DNA of 64,000 nucleotides from CAVPMW01 sp963706515 (GTDB lineage Bacteria > Chloroflexota > Anaerolineae > Anaerolineales > UBA4823), in assembly GCA_963706515.1 (NCBI GenBank), contig CAVPMW010000002.1, forward strand, positions 248,001 through 312,000, read 5' to 3'. Numbering within the stretch: the first letter of the stretch is position 1; each line of letters begins with the position of its first letter. Below, piece by piece: positions 18,119 to 25,518 of the stretch. The translations under genes were made by a program, and so were the position numbers. The notes below the pieces were generated by a model, which was not told the origin of the DNA, made no database searches, and was given only the letters and a program-made list of their open reading frames with translations.

Positions 18119-18174
18119 ATCTTTATGGCATGCCTTTAGACGTAATTCTATATTTACGCCATCTTTTATGGCAT
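18119..18174. repeat. Direct repeat ATCTT(T)TATGGCAT in a divergent promoter region
   Basis: ATCTTTATGGCAT at 18119-18131 recurs as ATCTTTTATGGCAT at 18161-18174, 42 bases apart. The pair lies upstream of the phosphofructokinase promoter and of the ABM gene. Two nearly identical 13-mers about four helical turns apart could be binding sites for one regulator. Confidence 0.35.
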
Positions 18175-18278
18175 AATTTCTCTGATCAACCTTTCTTCAA
18201 CCCAGGCAAGATACTCGACGGGCGAGTCCGGAAATCATAGGATAATAAATAACTGAAGTTTTAAGTCTGGAGGAGTGA

Positions 18279-18584
18279 ATGCACATCGTTATTGTACATG
18301 TCCATGTAAAACCTGAAAAATTGGATGAGTTCATATCGATCACACTCGAAAATGCACAAAACAGCATCCAGGAGACGGGTATCACCCGATTTGACTTTAT
18401 CCAAGAAGTTGATGAACCGACGCGTTTTGTTTTGATCGAAGCGTATCATTCACCTGAGGATCAATTAAAACATCGCGAAACCGCCCATTATGCCCATTGG
18501 AGGGACCTTGCTGCTGATATGATGGCTGAACCCAGGCAAGGCGTAAAATATCGCAATCTTTACCCTGAAGACTCAAGTTGGTGA
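18279..18584 (+). CDS. Antibiotic biosynthesis monooxygenase (ABM/YgiN-like) domain protein
   Basis: 101 residues, one dimeric alpha/beta-barrel ABM domain: IVIVHVHVKPEKLDEF at the start, FDFIQEVDEPTRFVLIEAY in the middle and HRETAHYAHW near residue 67, whose histidines are the usual conserved ones. Such small proteins act as cofactor-free oxygenases, LsrG-like isomerases or simply bind small molecules. GGAGGAG precedes the ATG. The stop is four bases before the ATG of the next gene, an iron-dependent alcohol dehydrogenase, so they form an operon. In an anaerobe an oxygenase role is doubtful; an isomerase or aldehyde-handling role with the dehydrogenase is inference. Confidence 0.85.
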   Translation: MHIVIVHVHVKPEKLDEFISITLENAQNSIQETGITRFDFIQEVDEPTRFVLIEAYHSPEDQLKHRETAHYAHWRDLAADMMAEPRQGVKYRNLYPEDSSW

Positions 18585-18588
18585 GCAC

Positions 18589-19743
18589 ATGAATTTTGAG
18601 TTATCGACTCCGCAGAAAATAATCTTCGGTGCGGGCAGATTAAACAAACTCGGTCAACTGGTTAAACCGTTTGGATCGCATGCCCTGGTGTTGAGCGGGC
18701 TCGATCAATCTAAAACATCCTTCCTGGTTGACCTACTCTCCCAGGAGAATATTCAGAGTTCCATCCACCCTGTCACAGGTGAACCAACCGACGATTCTAT
18801 CAATGCCGCGGTAGATCTGGCGCGCAAACGAAAAGTCGAATTTGTGATCGGTTTCGGGGGTGGCAGTGCGTTAGATACCGCCAAGGCTGTAGCTATACTT
18901 TCCACAAATCCGGGAGAATTATCCGATTACCTGGAAGTCATCGGTCGTGGTTTGCCTTTGACTCAGCCTGGGATACCGTTCATTGCAATTCCGACAACCG
19001 CTGGGACCGGCTCCGAATCCACCAAGAATGCGGTAATTCAGGTCCTGCAGAAGAAAACTAAAGTGAGCTTGCGGAGCGATCGTATGCTGGCTAAGCTCGC
19101 CTTGATCGATCCGGATTTGACTATATCTTTGCCGCCTCGAATTACCGCAGATACTGGATTGGATGCTCTGACCCAGGTTATTGAACCCTATGTATGCAAT
19201 AACCCAAATCCAGTCACCGACAGCTTTTGCCGGGAAGGGATGCAGCGAGCGAGTAAATCTTTACGAAAGGCATTCACGGATGGCAACGACCGTGAAGCAC
19301 GCTCTGACATGTGCATCGCCAGCCTGATGGGGGGGCTGGCTTTGGCGAACGCCCGCCTGGGCGCTGTCCACGGCTTCGCTGGCCCGATAGGTGGAATGTT
19401 TGCAGCGCCTCACGGAGCTGTTTGTGCCAGGCTGCTGCCCTTCACGATGGAAATGAATATCCGGGCATTGGAGCAGAGAGATGCCGCGAACCCGGCGCTG
19501 GAGCGTTATCGCCAGATTGCCAGTTATTTAACCGGCGATCTGGATGCACTCCCGCTAGCCGGGGTGGAATGGGTCTATAAGCTCTGCCAGGATCTGCAAG
19601 TCGCCCCGCTGGCAACATTTGGGGTCAGCCGAGAATACATTCCCGAAATCGTCGAGAAAGCCAGCCAGGCAAGCAGCATGAAAGGCAATCCCCTTGAACT
19701 GACCCGCGAAGAGCTGACCGAAATCCTTCACTTGGCAATTTAA
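18589..19743 (+). CDS. Iron-containing alcohol dehydrogenase
   Basis: 384 residues of the group III (iron) alcohol dehydrogenase family. The dinucleotide-binding GFGGGSALDTAKA is near residues 91-103, followed by PTTAGTGSESTKNAV. Metal-ligand positions are visible as DTGLDALTQVIEPY, HGFAGPIGG and APHGAVCA. The usual activity is NAD(P)H-linked reduction of an aldehyde or oxidation of an alcohol; the substrate is not predictable, and maleylacetate reductases and lactaldehyde or 1,3-propanediol dehydrogenases share the fold. It follows the ABM gene directly. Downstream is a long inverted repeat before the convergent lipoprotein gene. Confidence 0.92.
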   Translation: MNFELSTPQKIIFGAGRLNKLGQLVKPFGSHALVLSGLDQSKTSFLVDLLSQENIQSSIHPVTGEPTDDSINAAVDLARKRKVEFVIGFGGGSALDTAKAVAILSTNPGELSDYLEVIGRGLPLTQPGIPFIAIPTTAGTGSESTKNAVIQVLQKKTKVSLRSDRMLAKLALIDPDLTISLPPRITADTGLDALTQVIEPYVCNNPNPVTDSFCREGMQRASKSLRKAFTDGNDREARSDMCIASLMGGLALANARLGAVHGFAGPIGGMFAAPHGAVCARLLPFTMEMNIRALEQRDAANPALERYRQIASYLTGDLDALPLAGVEWVYKLCQDLQVAPLATFGVSREYIPEIVEKASQASSMKGNPLELTREELTEILHLAI

Positions 19744-19755
19744 CCGAATATTCAG

Positions 19756-19851
19756 CTAAGTACAGTCACAAAATAATTAAACGATGGCGCTTTGCTAATT
19801 CGGGTTGAAAAATACCTTAACATCTATCAGAGTTCTTGTGACTGTACTTAG
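19756..19851. repeat. 16-bp perfect inverted repeat spanning a convergent gene boundary
   Basis: CTAAGTACAGTCACAA at 19756-19771 is matched perfectly by its reverse complement at 19836-19851, with 64 bases between. The right arm ends one base from the stop codon of the convergent GerMN lipoprotein gene. It has no T-run of classical terminator form. It resembles the terminal repeats of a very small palindromic element, or a long 3' hairpin shared by both mRNAs. Confidence 0.55.
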
Positions 19852-19852
19852 T

Positions 19853-20485
19853 CTATTTCTCAGACAACAGCTCCTGCAAGGGTACTCCACCGATTGTAAC
19901 GGATACATTTTGCACGTCCGGAAACTGGCGAAGGGTTTCCTCAATCTGCGCCTGAAACCTGGGGTTATCGCAAACTCCACCCAGCAAGATTTGCCCATCC
20001 AGAGCCAGGCTTAGATTGCCTTGGGAATCGGTATTCAGGGAAGTCACGACCAGATCTGATTGATATAAGGCATTGTAATAATCACCGATGTGCTGCTCTT
20101 TCATCGAGAGCAGCTGCTCGATCGCTGAATACTTTGGATCTGAGCCTTCGGGGATCATGACATTCACGGGAACAACGCTGTCATTACAACCGATCTTCTT
20201 GCCATTTTGTCCGTTGTCGTCGATGAGTACCAAATAAATAGAAGTGGGGGGCGATACAATGGAAGGCTGGGTTATTCCGTTGTTCTGCGCGGGTGACGGG
20301 CTCAACCCGGGTGGTGCTTGCGTTAGCTGCGGCTGCACAGTGGGTGGCTGAGTAACCGCAGATTCTGTTTGCAATGCAGTTGGATTGGATTGGGCTAAAT
20401 CTATATTCCCCGAGATTGTGCATGAAAGAACCAGCAGTGCAATGGCAAAAGGAATAAATTTGAGTAACGGCATCTTGGAGAGCAT
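19853..20485 (-). CDS. GerMN-domain lipoprotein
   Basis: 210 residues. A type II signal peptide with lipobox LLVLSC places Cys at about residue 22, so the protein should be lipid-anchored outside the membrane. A Gln/Pro/Thr-rich spacer covers about 30-80. The C-terminal 125 residues form a GerMN domain, with YSAIEQLLS followed by a LNTDSQGNLSLALDG beta-hairpin and VTIGGVPL near the end. GerMN domains are found in spore germination proteins but also in many non-sporulating envelope lipoproteins, where their role is unclear. It lies 18 bases after the methyltransferase gene on the same strand. Confidence 0.85.
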   Translation of the reverse strand: MLSKMPLLKFIPFAIALLVLSCTISGNIDLAQSNPTALQTESAVTQPPTVQPQLTQAPPGLSPSPAQNNGITQPSIVSPPTSIYLVLIDDNGQNGKKIGCNDSVVPVNVMIPEGSDPKYSAIEQLLSMKEQHIGDYYNALYQSDLVVTSLNTDSQGNLSLALDGQILLGGVCDNPRFQAQIEETLRQFPDVQNVSVTIGGVPLQELLSEK

Positions 20486-20503
20486 CAGGTTTCCTCCAAT
20501 TTT

Positions 20504-21691
20504 TTATTTCATAGCACGAAGTACTTTATAGCGATTATTGGCTGCGACACATATGGTTTCAGAATAATATTTTTGGAGTAGATCCTCATATTGTAAAAAA
20601 CGATTAGCCACCAGGTAAAGTTCCCCTTTTTGACGCAATAGTTGCTGACTATCGCGAATAAACTCCTGTGCCGGCAGGTAATTGACCCGATTCCCTGAAT
20701 GAAATGGCGGGTTAGAAAGAATATAATCATATTTGGTTTCGAAAAAAGGTTGAAGGCCAACCCCGGTAGTGACCCTGGCGACCCTGATATCGTTCTGGTT
20801 AACATTCCGCTCTGCGGAAGCCGTTGCGTACAAATCGAGGTCGACCATGTCAACCCTGGAGGCTCCAAGAGAGGCTGCGGTAATACCGATAATGCCAGTC
20901 CCGCAGCCGAAATCAAGCACCTCGCCTGAAAGAGGCACCGGTAAATAATCCAGGAGATACTGTGTGCCCGGATCGAGGTGGTCATAAGCGAAAACACCGG
21001 GCAAGCTGCTTATTTGGTACCTTTTAGAATGGATCTCGATCGAGAATTCGTACCAGGAATCTGGTCTGATTCCCGGTTCATTGCTCCAGGTGGGTAGATC
21101 GCGCTGCTGGCGGTTACTTTTAAAACGTGCAATCCGGTTTCCCTTTTTATAAGCTAATATCAAAGGTGCGGAGAACAAATCGGCGGCATCGCTGATTACT
21201 GATTGGATGCCTGCATCGTTAGAACCCGCGAGGTAAAGCTCTCCATCTTCTTTGAGATCGATAGCGGATTCAGCCAGCCAGCGACGTGCCAGTTTTCGCC
21301 CTTTCGGCAGCTGGATGGCAATCAGGTCAAAAGGACCAGATTGATTGGGCGAAATTTCGGAACAAATACGAGCTTGATCAATGCGGTTTTTCTTGAGGGT
21401 CAGATCAGCCAGCGAAAGGTGGAGGAAATTATTGTCCCATAAGGTATATTCATTATCGGGGGAATTTAACATCACCGCGCTTACCCAGGCTCCACTGGAT
21501 AAGCCTCGAAAGAGGATTTTTTTGTGCAACGTACCAGGGAGATAATTCGCTAACAGGTAGCTTGCAGGAGAAAGGTCGTAATTGTTAGCAAGGCTCGAAG
21601 ACACGTAATATACCACTTGCTGACCAGCGAGCGCGATTTGCCGCGGTTGCGCGAATAATGGTGGAGAGAATTGCTCAGGATCTGGGGGCAT
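20504..21691 (-). CDS. RsmC/RlmG-like class I methyltransferase
   Basis: 395 residues with two tandem Rossmann-type methyltransferase domains, as in RsmC and RlmG, which methylate guanines in 16S or 23S rRNA. The N-terminal domain (about 1-190) lacks catalytic motifs and is probably structural. The C-terminal domain has the SAM-binding VLDFGCGTGIIGI near residue 257 and the SNPPFH motif near 328, typical of N2-guanine methyltransferases. Whether the target is rRNA in the small or large subunit is not clear. Start ATG at 21691. It is the first gene of a two-gene minus unit with the GerMN lipoprotein. Confidence 0.85.
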   Translation of the reverse strand: MPPDPEQFSPPLFAQPRQIALAGQQVVYYVSSSLANNYDLSPASYLLANYLPGTLHKKILFRGLSSGAWVSAVMLNSPDNEYTLWDNNFLHLSLADLTLKKNRIDQARICSEISPNQSGPFDLIAIQLPKGRKLARRWLAESAIDLKEDGELYLAGSNDAGIQSVISDAADLFSAPLILAYKKGNRIARFKSNRQQRDLPTWSNEPGIRPDSWYEFSIEIHSKRYQISSLPGVFAYDHLDPGTQYLLDYLPVPLSGEVLDFGCGTGIIGITAASLGASRVDMVDLDLYATASAERNVNQNDIRVARVTTGVGLQPFFETKYDYILSNPPFHSGNRVNYLPAQEFIRDSQQLLRQKGELYLVANRFLQYEDLLQKYYSETICVAANNRYKVLRAMK

Positions 21692-21767
21692 AATATCGTT
21701 ATTGACTTATTTCTCGGATTGGAATCGTGTTCAATTCCGCACTATAACACGTTCCGTGAATTAACCA

Positions 21768-21796
21768 TTGACTAAATAGGAGGAGACGACTAAAAT
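21768..21796 (+). promoter_or_regulatory. Consensus promoter of the bactofilin-like gene
   Basis: TTGACT (21768-21773) and TAAAAT (21791-21796) are separated by exactly 17 bases. Transcription would start near 21803, about 16 bases before a terminator hairpin. Confidence 0.8.
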
Positions 21797-21818
21797 TCTG
21801 CCCGCATAGGTGCATTTG

Positions 21819-21842
21819 CCGCCTGAATGGGCGGTTTTTTTT
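21819..21842 (+). terminator. Intrinsic terminator inside the 5' leader (attenuator-like)
   Basis: CCGCC pairs with GGCGG (loop TGAATG) and is followed by eight T. No plus-strand gene ends upstream; instead a promoter lies directly before it and a gene start 21 bases after it. The hairpin is therefore in the leader of the bactofilin-like gene and could act as an attenuator or make a very short RNA. Confidence 0.75.
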
Positions 21843-21862
21843 ACCAGATATCTGGAGGAAAA

Positions 21863-22405
21863 ATGAGCGATCAGATGAAATCAACAGATCAGGATGCCCC
21901 TGAATCGCAAAACCCGGCAGAAACGGTCAATGTGGACAACACGAATCTACAATCGATCGAAGCAGTAACAGTGATCATGAGCCGCAGTGCCGCAAATTCT
22001 GTAGAAGCGACAACTGTCGACCTCAATCAAGGCGCAATTAACCGGGTCGTTACTCAGGTGATGACAGTCGATCAGGGAGCGGTTGCATTTGCTCAGGCAG
22101 AAACCTACCAGCAAACCGGTGGCGCAACAGGGATCGTCCAGACCCCTATCGCAACTATTCAGGATAGCACGGCGATGGTAATTACTGCAGACGAAGCCGA
22201 TCTCGTGAATTCGCGGGCAGGAATTCTCATTGCCAGGCACGTAGAAGCTGACAACATCCGCACCGGAATATTTATCGCCAGCCAGGTGGATGGGAATGTA
22301 GAAGCCGTAATCGATACCCAGCGAGCAATATTGATCGGATTGGTGACTGGTGCGGTATTTGGTACTTTGGCCTTGCTCGGCAGCATTTTCCGCCGGAGAA
22401 GGTAG
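21863..22405 (+). CDS. Bactofilin-like beta-helical protein with C-terminal membrane anchor
   Basis: 180 residues from the ATG at 21863, chosen because GGAGG lies seven bases upstream and an earlier in-frame ATG (21827) falls inside the terminator hairpin. Residues about 30-150 are a series of short hydrophobic strands in a roughly 18-22 residue rhythm (SIEAVTVIMSRS, SVEATTVDLNQG, RAGILIARHVEA, RTGIFIASQVDG, AVIDTQRAILIG), the pattern of bactofilin or other beta-solenoid polymers. A hydrophobic C-terminal segment (about 157-175) ends in RRRR, which suggests anchoring with the solenoid on one membrane face. I cannot assign it firmly to the bactofilin family. It precedes the L25 gene by 133 bases. 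Confidence 0.6.
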   Translation: MSDQMKSTDQDAPESQNPAETVNVDNTNLQSIEAVTVIMSRSAANSVEATTVDLNQGAINRVVTQVMTVDQGAVAFAQAETYQQTGGATGIVQTPIATIQDSTAMVITADEADLVNSRAGILIARHVEADNIRTGIFIASQVDGNVEAVIDTQRAILIGLVTGAVFGTLALLGSIFRRRR

Positions 22406-22538
22406 TATCCATATCCTGCTGCAACGAACAAATTTTTATTATTCGTTTGAACTGTGCAGGACCAACAAATTCAATTCAATACAGGAGTGAAGGTAGCCCT
22501 TGGTTATCGGGGTGAGAGGCATTCCCAGGAAGGAAATT

Positions 22539-23186
22539 ATGGACGAAACTGTGTTCCAAGCAACTAATCGAGATCTGAACGCGAAAAAGCCAAAAGCTCT
22601 CCGCCGGGAAGGTATGCTGCCTGCGGTCATCTATGGCAGCAATATCCAACCAACTGCCATTACTCTGGATATGAAAACAGCCAATCGCGTGCTCCCGCGT
22701 GTCACCTCATCGCAGCTCGTCGTGATTCAGCTAGAGGATAAAAAACTTACCACCCTGGTGCGCGAGCGTCAACGAAATCCGCTGACAGGAAGCTTGATCC
22801 ACGTAGATTTTCAAGCGGTATCGATGACCGAAAAGCTGCGCGCTAAGGTATCGATCGTCCTTCAAGGAGAATCACCGGCGGTAAAGGCTGGGATCGGAGT
22901 CCTGGTTACCGGTGTTGAAGAAATCGACGTAGAATCTCTGGCTTCAGACCTGCCCAAAGAAATATATGTTGATATTTCCTCGCTGGCAAACATTGGGGAC
23001 AATATCCATGTGAATGATTTGGTCCTGTCAGGGGCGGTAGCTGTATTGACCCGCTCCGACGAATTAATCGCACTGATCACCCCGCCTGAAGCCGAGGAAA
23101 AGGAAGAGGAAGTGGTCGTCGCCGCAGTAGAGCCTGAGGTCATTGAAAAGGGTAAGAAGGAAGAACTGGAAGAAAAACCAGCCTGA
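22539..23186 (+). CDS. rplY: 50S ribosomal protein L25 / general stress protein Ctc
   Basis: 215 residues from the ATG at 22539, chosen for the AGGAAGGA ribosome binding site; earlier in-frame starts are not supported. The N-terminal 95 residues are the L25 domain that binds 5S rRNA (LRREGMLPAVIYG, then RNPLTGSLIHVDFQAV). The second domain is the Ctc/TL5 beta domain, and the last 35 residues are Glu/Lys-rich. This is the long CTC form rather than the short E. coli L25. A strong terminator follows directly. It may be read through from the bactofilin-like gene upstream since no terminator separates them. Confidence 0.95.
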   Translation: MDETVFQATNRDLNAKKPKALRREGMLPAVIYGSNIQPTAITLDMKTANRVLPRVTSSQLVVIQLEDKKLTTLVRERQRNPLTGSLIHVDFQAVSMTEKLRAKVSIVLQGESPAVKAGIGVLVTGVEEIDVESLASDLPKEIYVDISSLANIGDNIHVNDLVLSGAVAVLTRSDELIALITPPEAEEKEEEVVVAAVEPEVIEKGKKEELEEKPA

Positions 23187-23195
23187 TCGAACCAA

Positions 23196-23223
23196 GAGGC
23201 CGGTATTGCACCGGCCTCTTTTT
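23196..23223. terminator. Intrinsic terminator after L25
   Basis: AGAGGCCGGT (23196-23205) and ACCGGCCTCT (23211-23220) form a ten-pair stem with an ATTGC loop, followed by TTT. It separates the convergent L25 and Nudix genes; the plus direction has the better T-run. Confidence 0.88.
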
Positions 23224-23854
23224 ATTTAATAAATCCGAGGATGTAGAGAAATGCCTGGGTAATTCGCGCAGTTGCCCCCCATAGGATTTCTCCATCATAG
23301 GCATGATAATAGATTACATTAACTGGAGGATTTGGCGCAGGCAGATTGCGCTCCACCAGGTCAAAGTTTAGCGGATCGGCTAGCCAGACCAGGGGAATGG
23401 TAAATACACGGCTGACTTCGCGCCTCTCTATCTTGAATGAATACGGCCAGCTCATGACGCCGACAACTGGAGTAACTCGATAATTGGTGATCGTTACGTA
23501 CTCGTGCAGGTAGCCTAACATCCTGACATCCCTGGGCTGCACTCCGATTTCTTCCTGCGCTTCTCGTAAAGCAGTCATTTCGGGAGAACGGTCCTGGGGG
23601 TCAGTTCGACCTCCTGGGAAAGCCACCTGATCACTATGCTCAGGCAAATCGCTGTTACGCCGGGTGTATAAAAGATGCCATGCGGTTCCCTGGCGCAGAA
23701 GGGGCACCAAAACTGCGGCAGGTTTTAGCTCCGAGAGAACAAGGTCGGCAGGATAGTCGCGCTCGCGGTAAGCAAAAGGCCGTGGCTGATGCAATCCAGC
23801 GGTTAATCTTTCAGCGATTTCCTGCTCGCTGATCTGATCAGGGTTTGCAGTCAT
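23222..23854 (-). CDS. Nudix hydrolase, CoA pyrophosphatase (NudL) type
   Basis: 210 residues. The Nudix box GGRTDPQDRSPEMTALREAQEEIGV-type segment (GX5EX7REUXEEXGU) spans about 81-104, with the REAQEEIGV glutamates for magnesium intact. The preceding LPEHSDQVAFPGG matches the motif that marks CoA-diphosphatases, so the likely reaction is cleavage of CoA or acyl-CoA to phosphopantetheine and adenosine 3',5'-bisphosphate. The start overlaps the end of trmI by four bases. In an acetyl-CoA-pathway organism CoA turnover is a reasonable role, but other Nudix substrates cannot be excluded. Confidence 0.88.
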   Translation of the reverse strand: MTANPDQISEQEIAERLTAGLHQPRPFAYRERDYPADLVLSELKPAAVLVPLLRQGTAWHLLYTRRNSDLPEHSDQVAFPGGRTDPQDRSPEMTALREAQEEIGVQPRDVRMLGYLHEYVTITNYRVTPVVGVMSWPYSFKIERREVSRVFTIPLVWLADPLNFDLVERNLPAPNPPVNVIYYHAYDGEILWGATARITQAFLYILGFIK

Positions 23855-24675
23855 TCGGAGGAGGATTCGATTTGGAGCGGCGCCAGCATTGGTCTGGCAA
23901 AGACCAGATACCCTGTGTGGGCAACCATGCGATCCGTCGGTCTCAGGCGGTCTGCGACGGGTTTGTAGAAGCGCAGCGATGTTTCACATACGTCGATAAA
24001 TCCAAATTGGGCTTGCTCAAGGGCAGTGATTAGTTTGGAAACCTGATTCGTAGTCGGCACGATAGAGCCGAAAAAGCTGCCCAGAGCGAGAGCGTTTTTT
24101 ACCTGAAGAATATAATCATAGGGGTTGTGGACATCCAGAAAAAGTGCATCGACCCCTTCTTCATCGAACCCATCTTTGATATCTCTGAGAACGAAAGATA
24201 CCCTTTCGGAAAATCCAAGCAGCTCCAGGTTCTTCCTGGCTAGGTTTTGCATCTCCTGGCGGTTCTCGTAAGACCAGATATGACCAGAGGTTCCGACAGA
24301 CCAGGCCAACGCAGTGGTCAAGGCTCCCGAGCCGGTTCCGGCTTCGATTACCCGTTTGCCCGGTCCGATTCCCATCATGACCAGGATCAAGCCGATATCT
24401 TTGGGATACATGATTTGAGTGCTACGCTTCGTCGCCCTCAGGATATCTGCCAGGGAAGGTTTAACCAGATAATATATTCGACCCGTGTGAGTGGTAATCG
24501 CGCTTCCCCAGGATTTACCGATCAGATCATCGTAGCGGATGATTCCACGATGAGTATGGAAAAGATCACCCGGTTTGAGGGTAATAATGAATGATTTATT
24601 GGTTGGGCTGACTAATTGCACCAGATCGCCAATCTGGGCATAATTAAACTCACTCTGAGGTGCATTTTCGTCCAT
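23851..24675 (-). CDS. trmI: tRNA (adenine-N1)-methyltransferase TrmI
   Basis: 274 residues. TrmI makes m1A at position 58 of tRNA as a tetramer. A small N-terminal beta domain (about 1-75, with GDLFHTHRGIIRYDDLIG) precedes the SAM-binding domain, where VIEAGTGSGALTTALAW is motif I (near 108-124) and DALFLDVHNPYDYI near 175 holds the catalytic Asp. The C-terminal FARPM matches the family end. It is translationally coupled to the downstream Nudix gene by a four-base overlap and is divergent from the cold-shock gene. Confidence 0.93.
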   Translation of the reverse strand: MDENAPQSEFNYAQIGDLVQLVSPTNKSFIITLKPGDLFHTHRGIIRYDDLIGKSWGSAITTHTGRIYYLVKPSLADILRATKRSTQIMYPKDIGLILVMMGIGPGKRVIEAGTGSGALTTALAWSVGTSGHIWSYENRQEMQNLARKNLELLGFSERVSFVLRDIKDGFDEEGVDALFLDVHNPYDYILQVKNALALGSFFGSIVPTTNQVSKLITALEQAQFGFIDVCETSLRFYKPVADRLRPTDRMVAHTGYLVFARPMLAPLQIESSSE

Positions 24676-24744
24676 ATTTTTTCACATTAATGAGTAAATC
24701 TGCAGGAAATTCGTCCAGAATCATACCACTTAACCATTTCTTTC

Positions 24745-24773
24745 TTGACGAATCGATTTAGGACTGGTAATAT
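24745..24773 (+). promoter_or_regulatory. Promoter of the cold-shock gene
   Basis: TTGACG (24745-24750) and TAATAT (24768-24773) are 17 bases apart. Start near 24780 would give a leader of about 145 bases, which is long, as is usual for cold-shock genes. Confidence 0.75.
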
Positions 24774-24819
24774 AAACTTAGGGTAAGATGGCGGTGATGT
24801 TCGTGGTACGTTTTTTGAG

Positions 24820-24860
24820 ACCGGTCTGAACAGGATTGCATTTCAGACCGCGGTTCTTTT
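24820..24860 (+). promoter_or_regulatory. Leader hairpin with T-run upstream of the cold-shock gene
   Basis: ACCG-GTCTGAA (24820-24830) pairs with TTCAGAC (24842-24848), and CGGT (24851-24854) extends the stem across a two-base bulge; TTCTTTTT follows. It is terminator-like but lies 65 bases before the ATG, inside the leader. Cold-shock leaders are known RNA thermosensors; that role here is inference. Confidence 0.5.
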
Positions 24861-24925
24861 TAAGCGATATCCTTTGGACGCATAGCGCCATCAATAGATC
24901 AGAGATAAAAAGGAGAATTTGTAAC

Positions 24926-25135
24926 ATGGATCAGCGGATTACTGGCACAGTGAAGTGGTTCAATGCAAGCAAAGGTTACGGCTTCATTGAACGCCAGGAT
25001 GGCCCGGATGTGTTCGTCCATTACACGGCGATACAGACCAAAGGATTCCGGACCTTACAGGAAGGGCAGCGCGTCGAATTTACCATCGAGCAAGGCCCCA
25101 AAGGTCCACAAGCAGCGAATGTGATTCTACTCTAA
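24926..25135 (+). CDS. Cold-shock protein, CspA family
   Basis: 69 residues from the ATG at 24926 with AAGGAGA ten bases upstream; the longer reading frame from 24836 has no ribosome binding site and does not match the family start. The single cold-shock domain has both RNA-binding motifs, KGYGFIE (RNP1) and VFVHYTAI (RNP2). These proteins melt RNA structure and often autoregulate through their own leader. It is monocistronic: promoter, structured leader, gene, strong terminator. Confidence 0.96.
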   Translation: MDQRITGTVKWFNASKGYGFIERQDGPDVFVHYTAIQTKGFRTLQEGQRVEFTIEQGPKGPQAANVILL

Positions 25136-25155
25136 TAGAATCAGCAAGAGCTTTT

Positions 25156-25187
25156 CGTCCCCTCATCGCCATGAGGGGACGATTTCT
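25156..25187 (+). terminator. Intrinsic terminator of the cold-shock gene
   Basis: CGTCCCCTCAT (25156-25166) and ATGAGGGGACG (25171-25181) form a perfect 11-pair stem with a CGCC loop, followed by ATTTCTTT. Confidence 0.85.
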
Positions 25188-25225
25188 TTAAGGGGACTAA
25201 TTATATTCAGGTTGAACGTAAAAAA

Positions 25226-25498
25226 TTAGCTGTGGGCTGGCTCTGACTGCGTGAGCCAGCTGCCGAGTAAAAGCAGGAGCAGGCTGCCTAACGTAGCCAA
25301 GCCGAGGTGTAACGAACCTATACTTAAAAAGGTCAGATTCAGTTGATTCGCGATCAATTGCCCCGACCAGAACCCGATCCAGCTGAGAACGAGATAGAGA
25401 AGTAGACGGCTGAAATTCCCACCTCGAATCAGGTGAAATAGCGCCCCATAAAGGGTTGAGATTAACAGCCCAAGCAAAAAGGTCGGAAGGTTCATCAA
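25226..25498 (-). CDS. Small membrane protein, three predicted spans
   Basis: 90 residues, almost all hydrophobic: helices at about 4-22, 31-50 and 57-78, with a short Ser/Glu-rich end. No family is recognised beyond its being a small integral membrane protein. It is the last gene of the ATP-grasp - esterase - iscS - mnmA operon, 20 bases after mnmA. Its conservation as a real gene is supported by the operon position and clean membrane pattern only. Confidence 0.6.
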   Translation of the reverse strand: MMNLPTFLLGLLISTLYGALFHLIRGGNFSRLLLYLVLSWIGFWSGQLIANQLNLTFLSIGSLHLGLATLGSLLLLLLGSWLTQSEPAHS

Positions 25499-25518
25499 TC
25501 GATCACCAGAAAATAAGA

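Noticed and set aside
20509..20997. Second minus-strand frame inside the RsmC/RlmG-like gene
   Set aside because: It is fully inside the methyltransferase CDS, whose motifs are intact in the main frame.
21827..21862. Upstream in-frame ATG for the bactofilin-like gene
   Set aside because: The ATG lies within the terminator hairpin; the ATG at 21863 has a GGAGG at the right distance.
24836..24925. N-terminal extension of the cold-shock protein
   Set aside because: It covers the structured leader, has no ribosome binding site and does not match the cold-shock family start.
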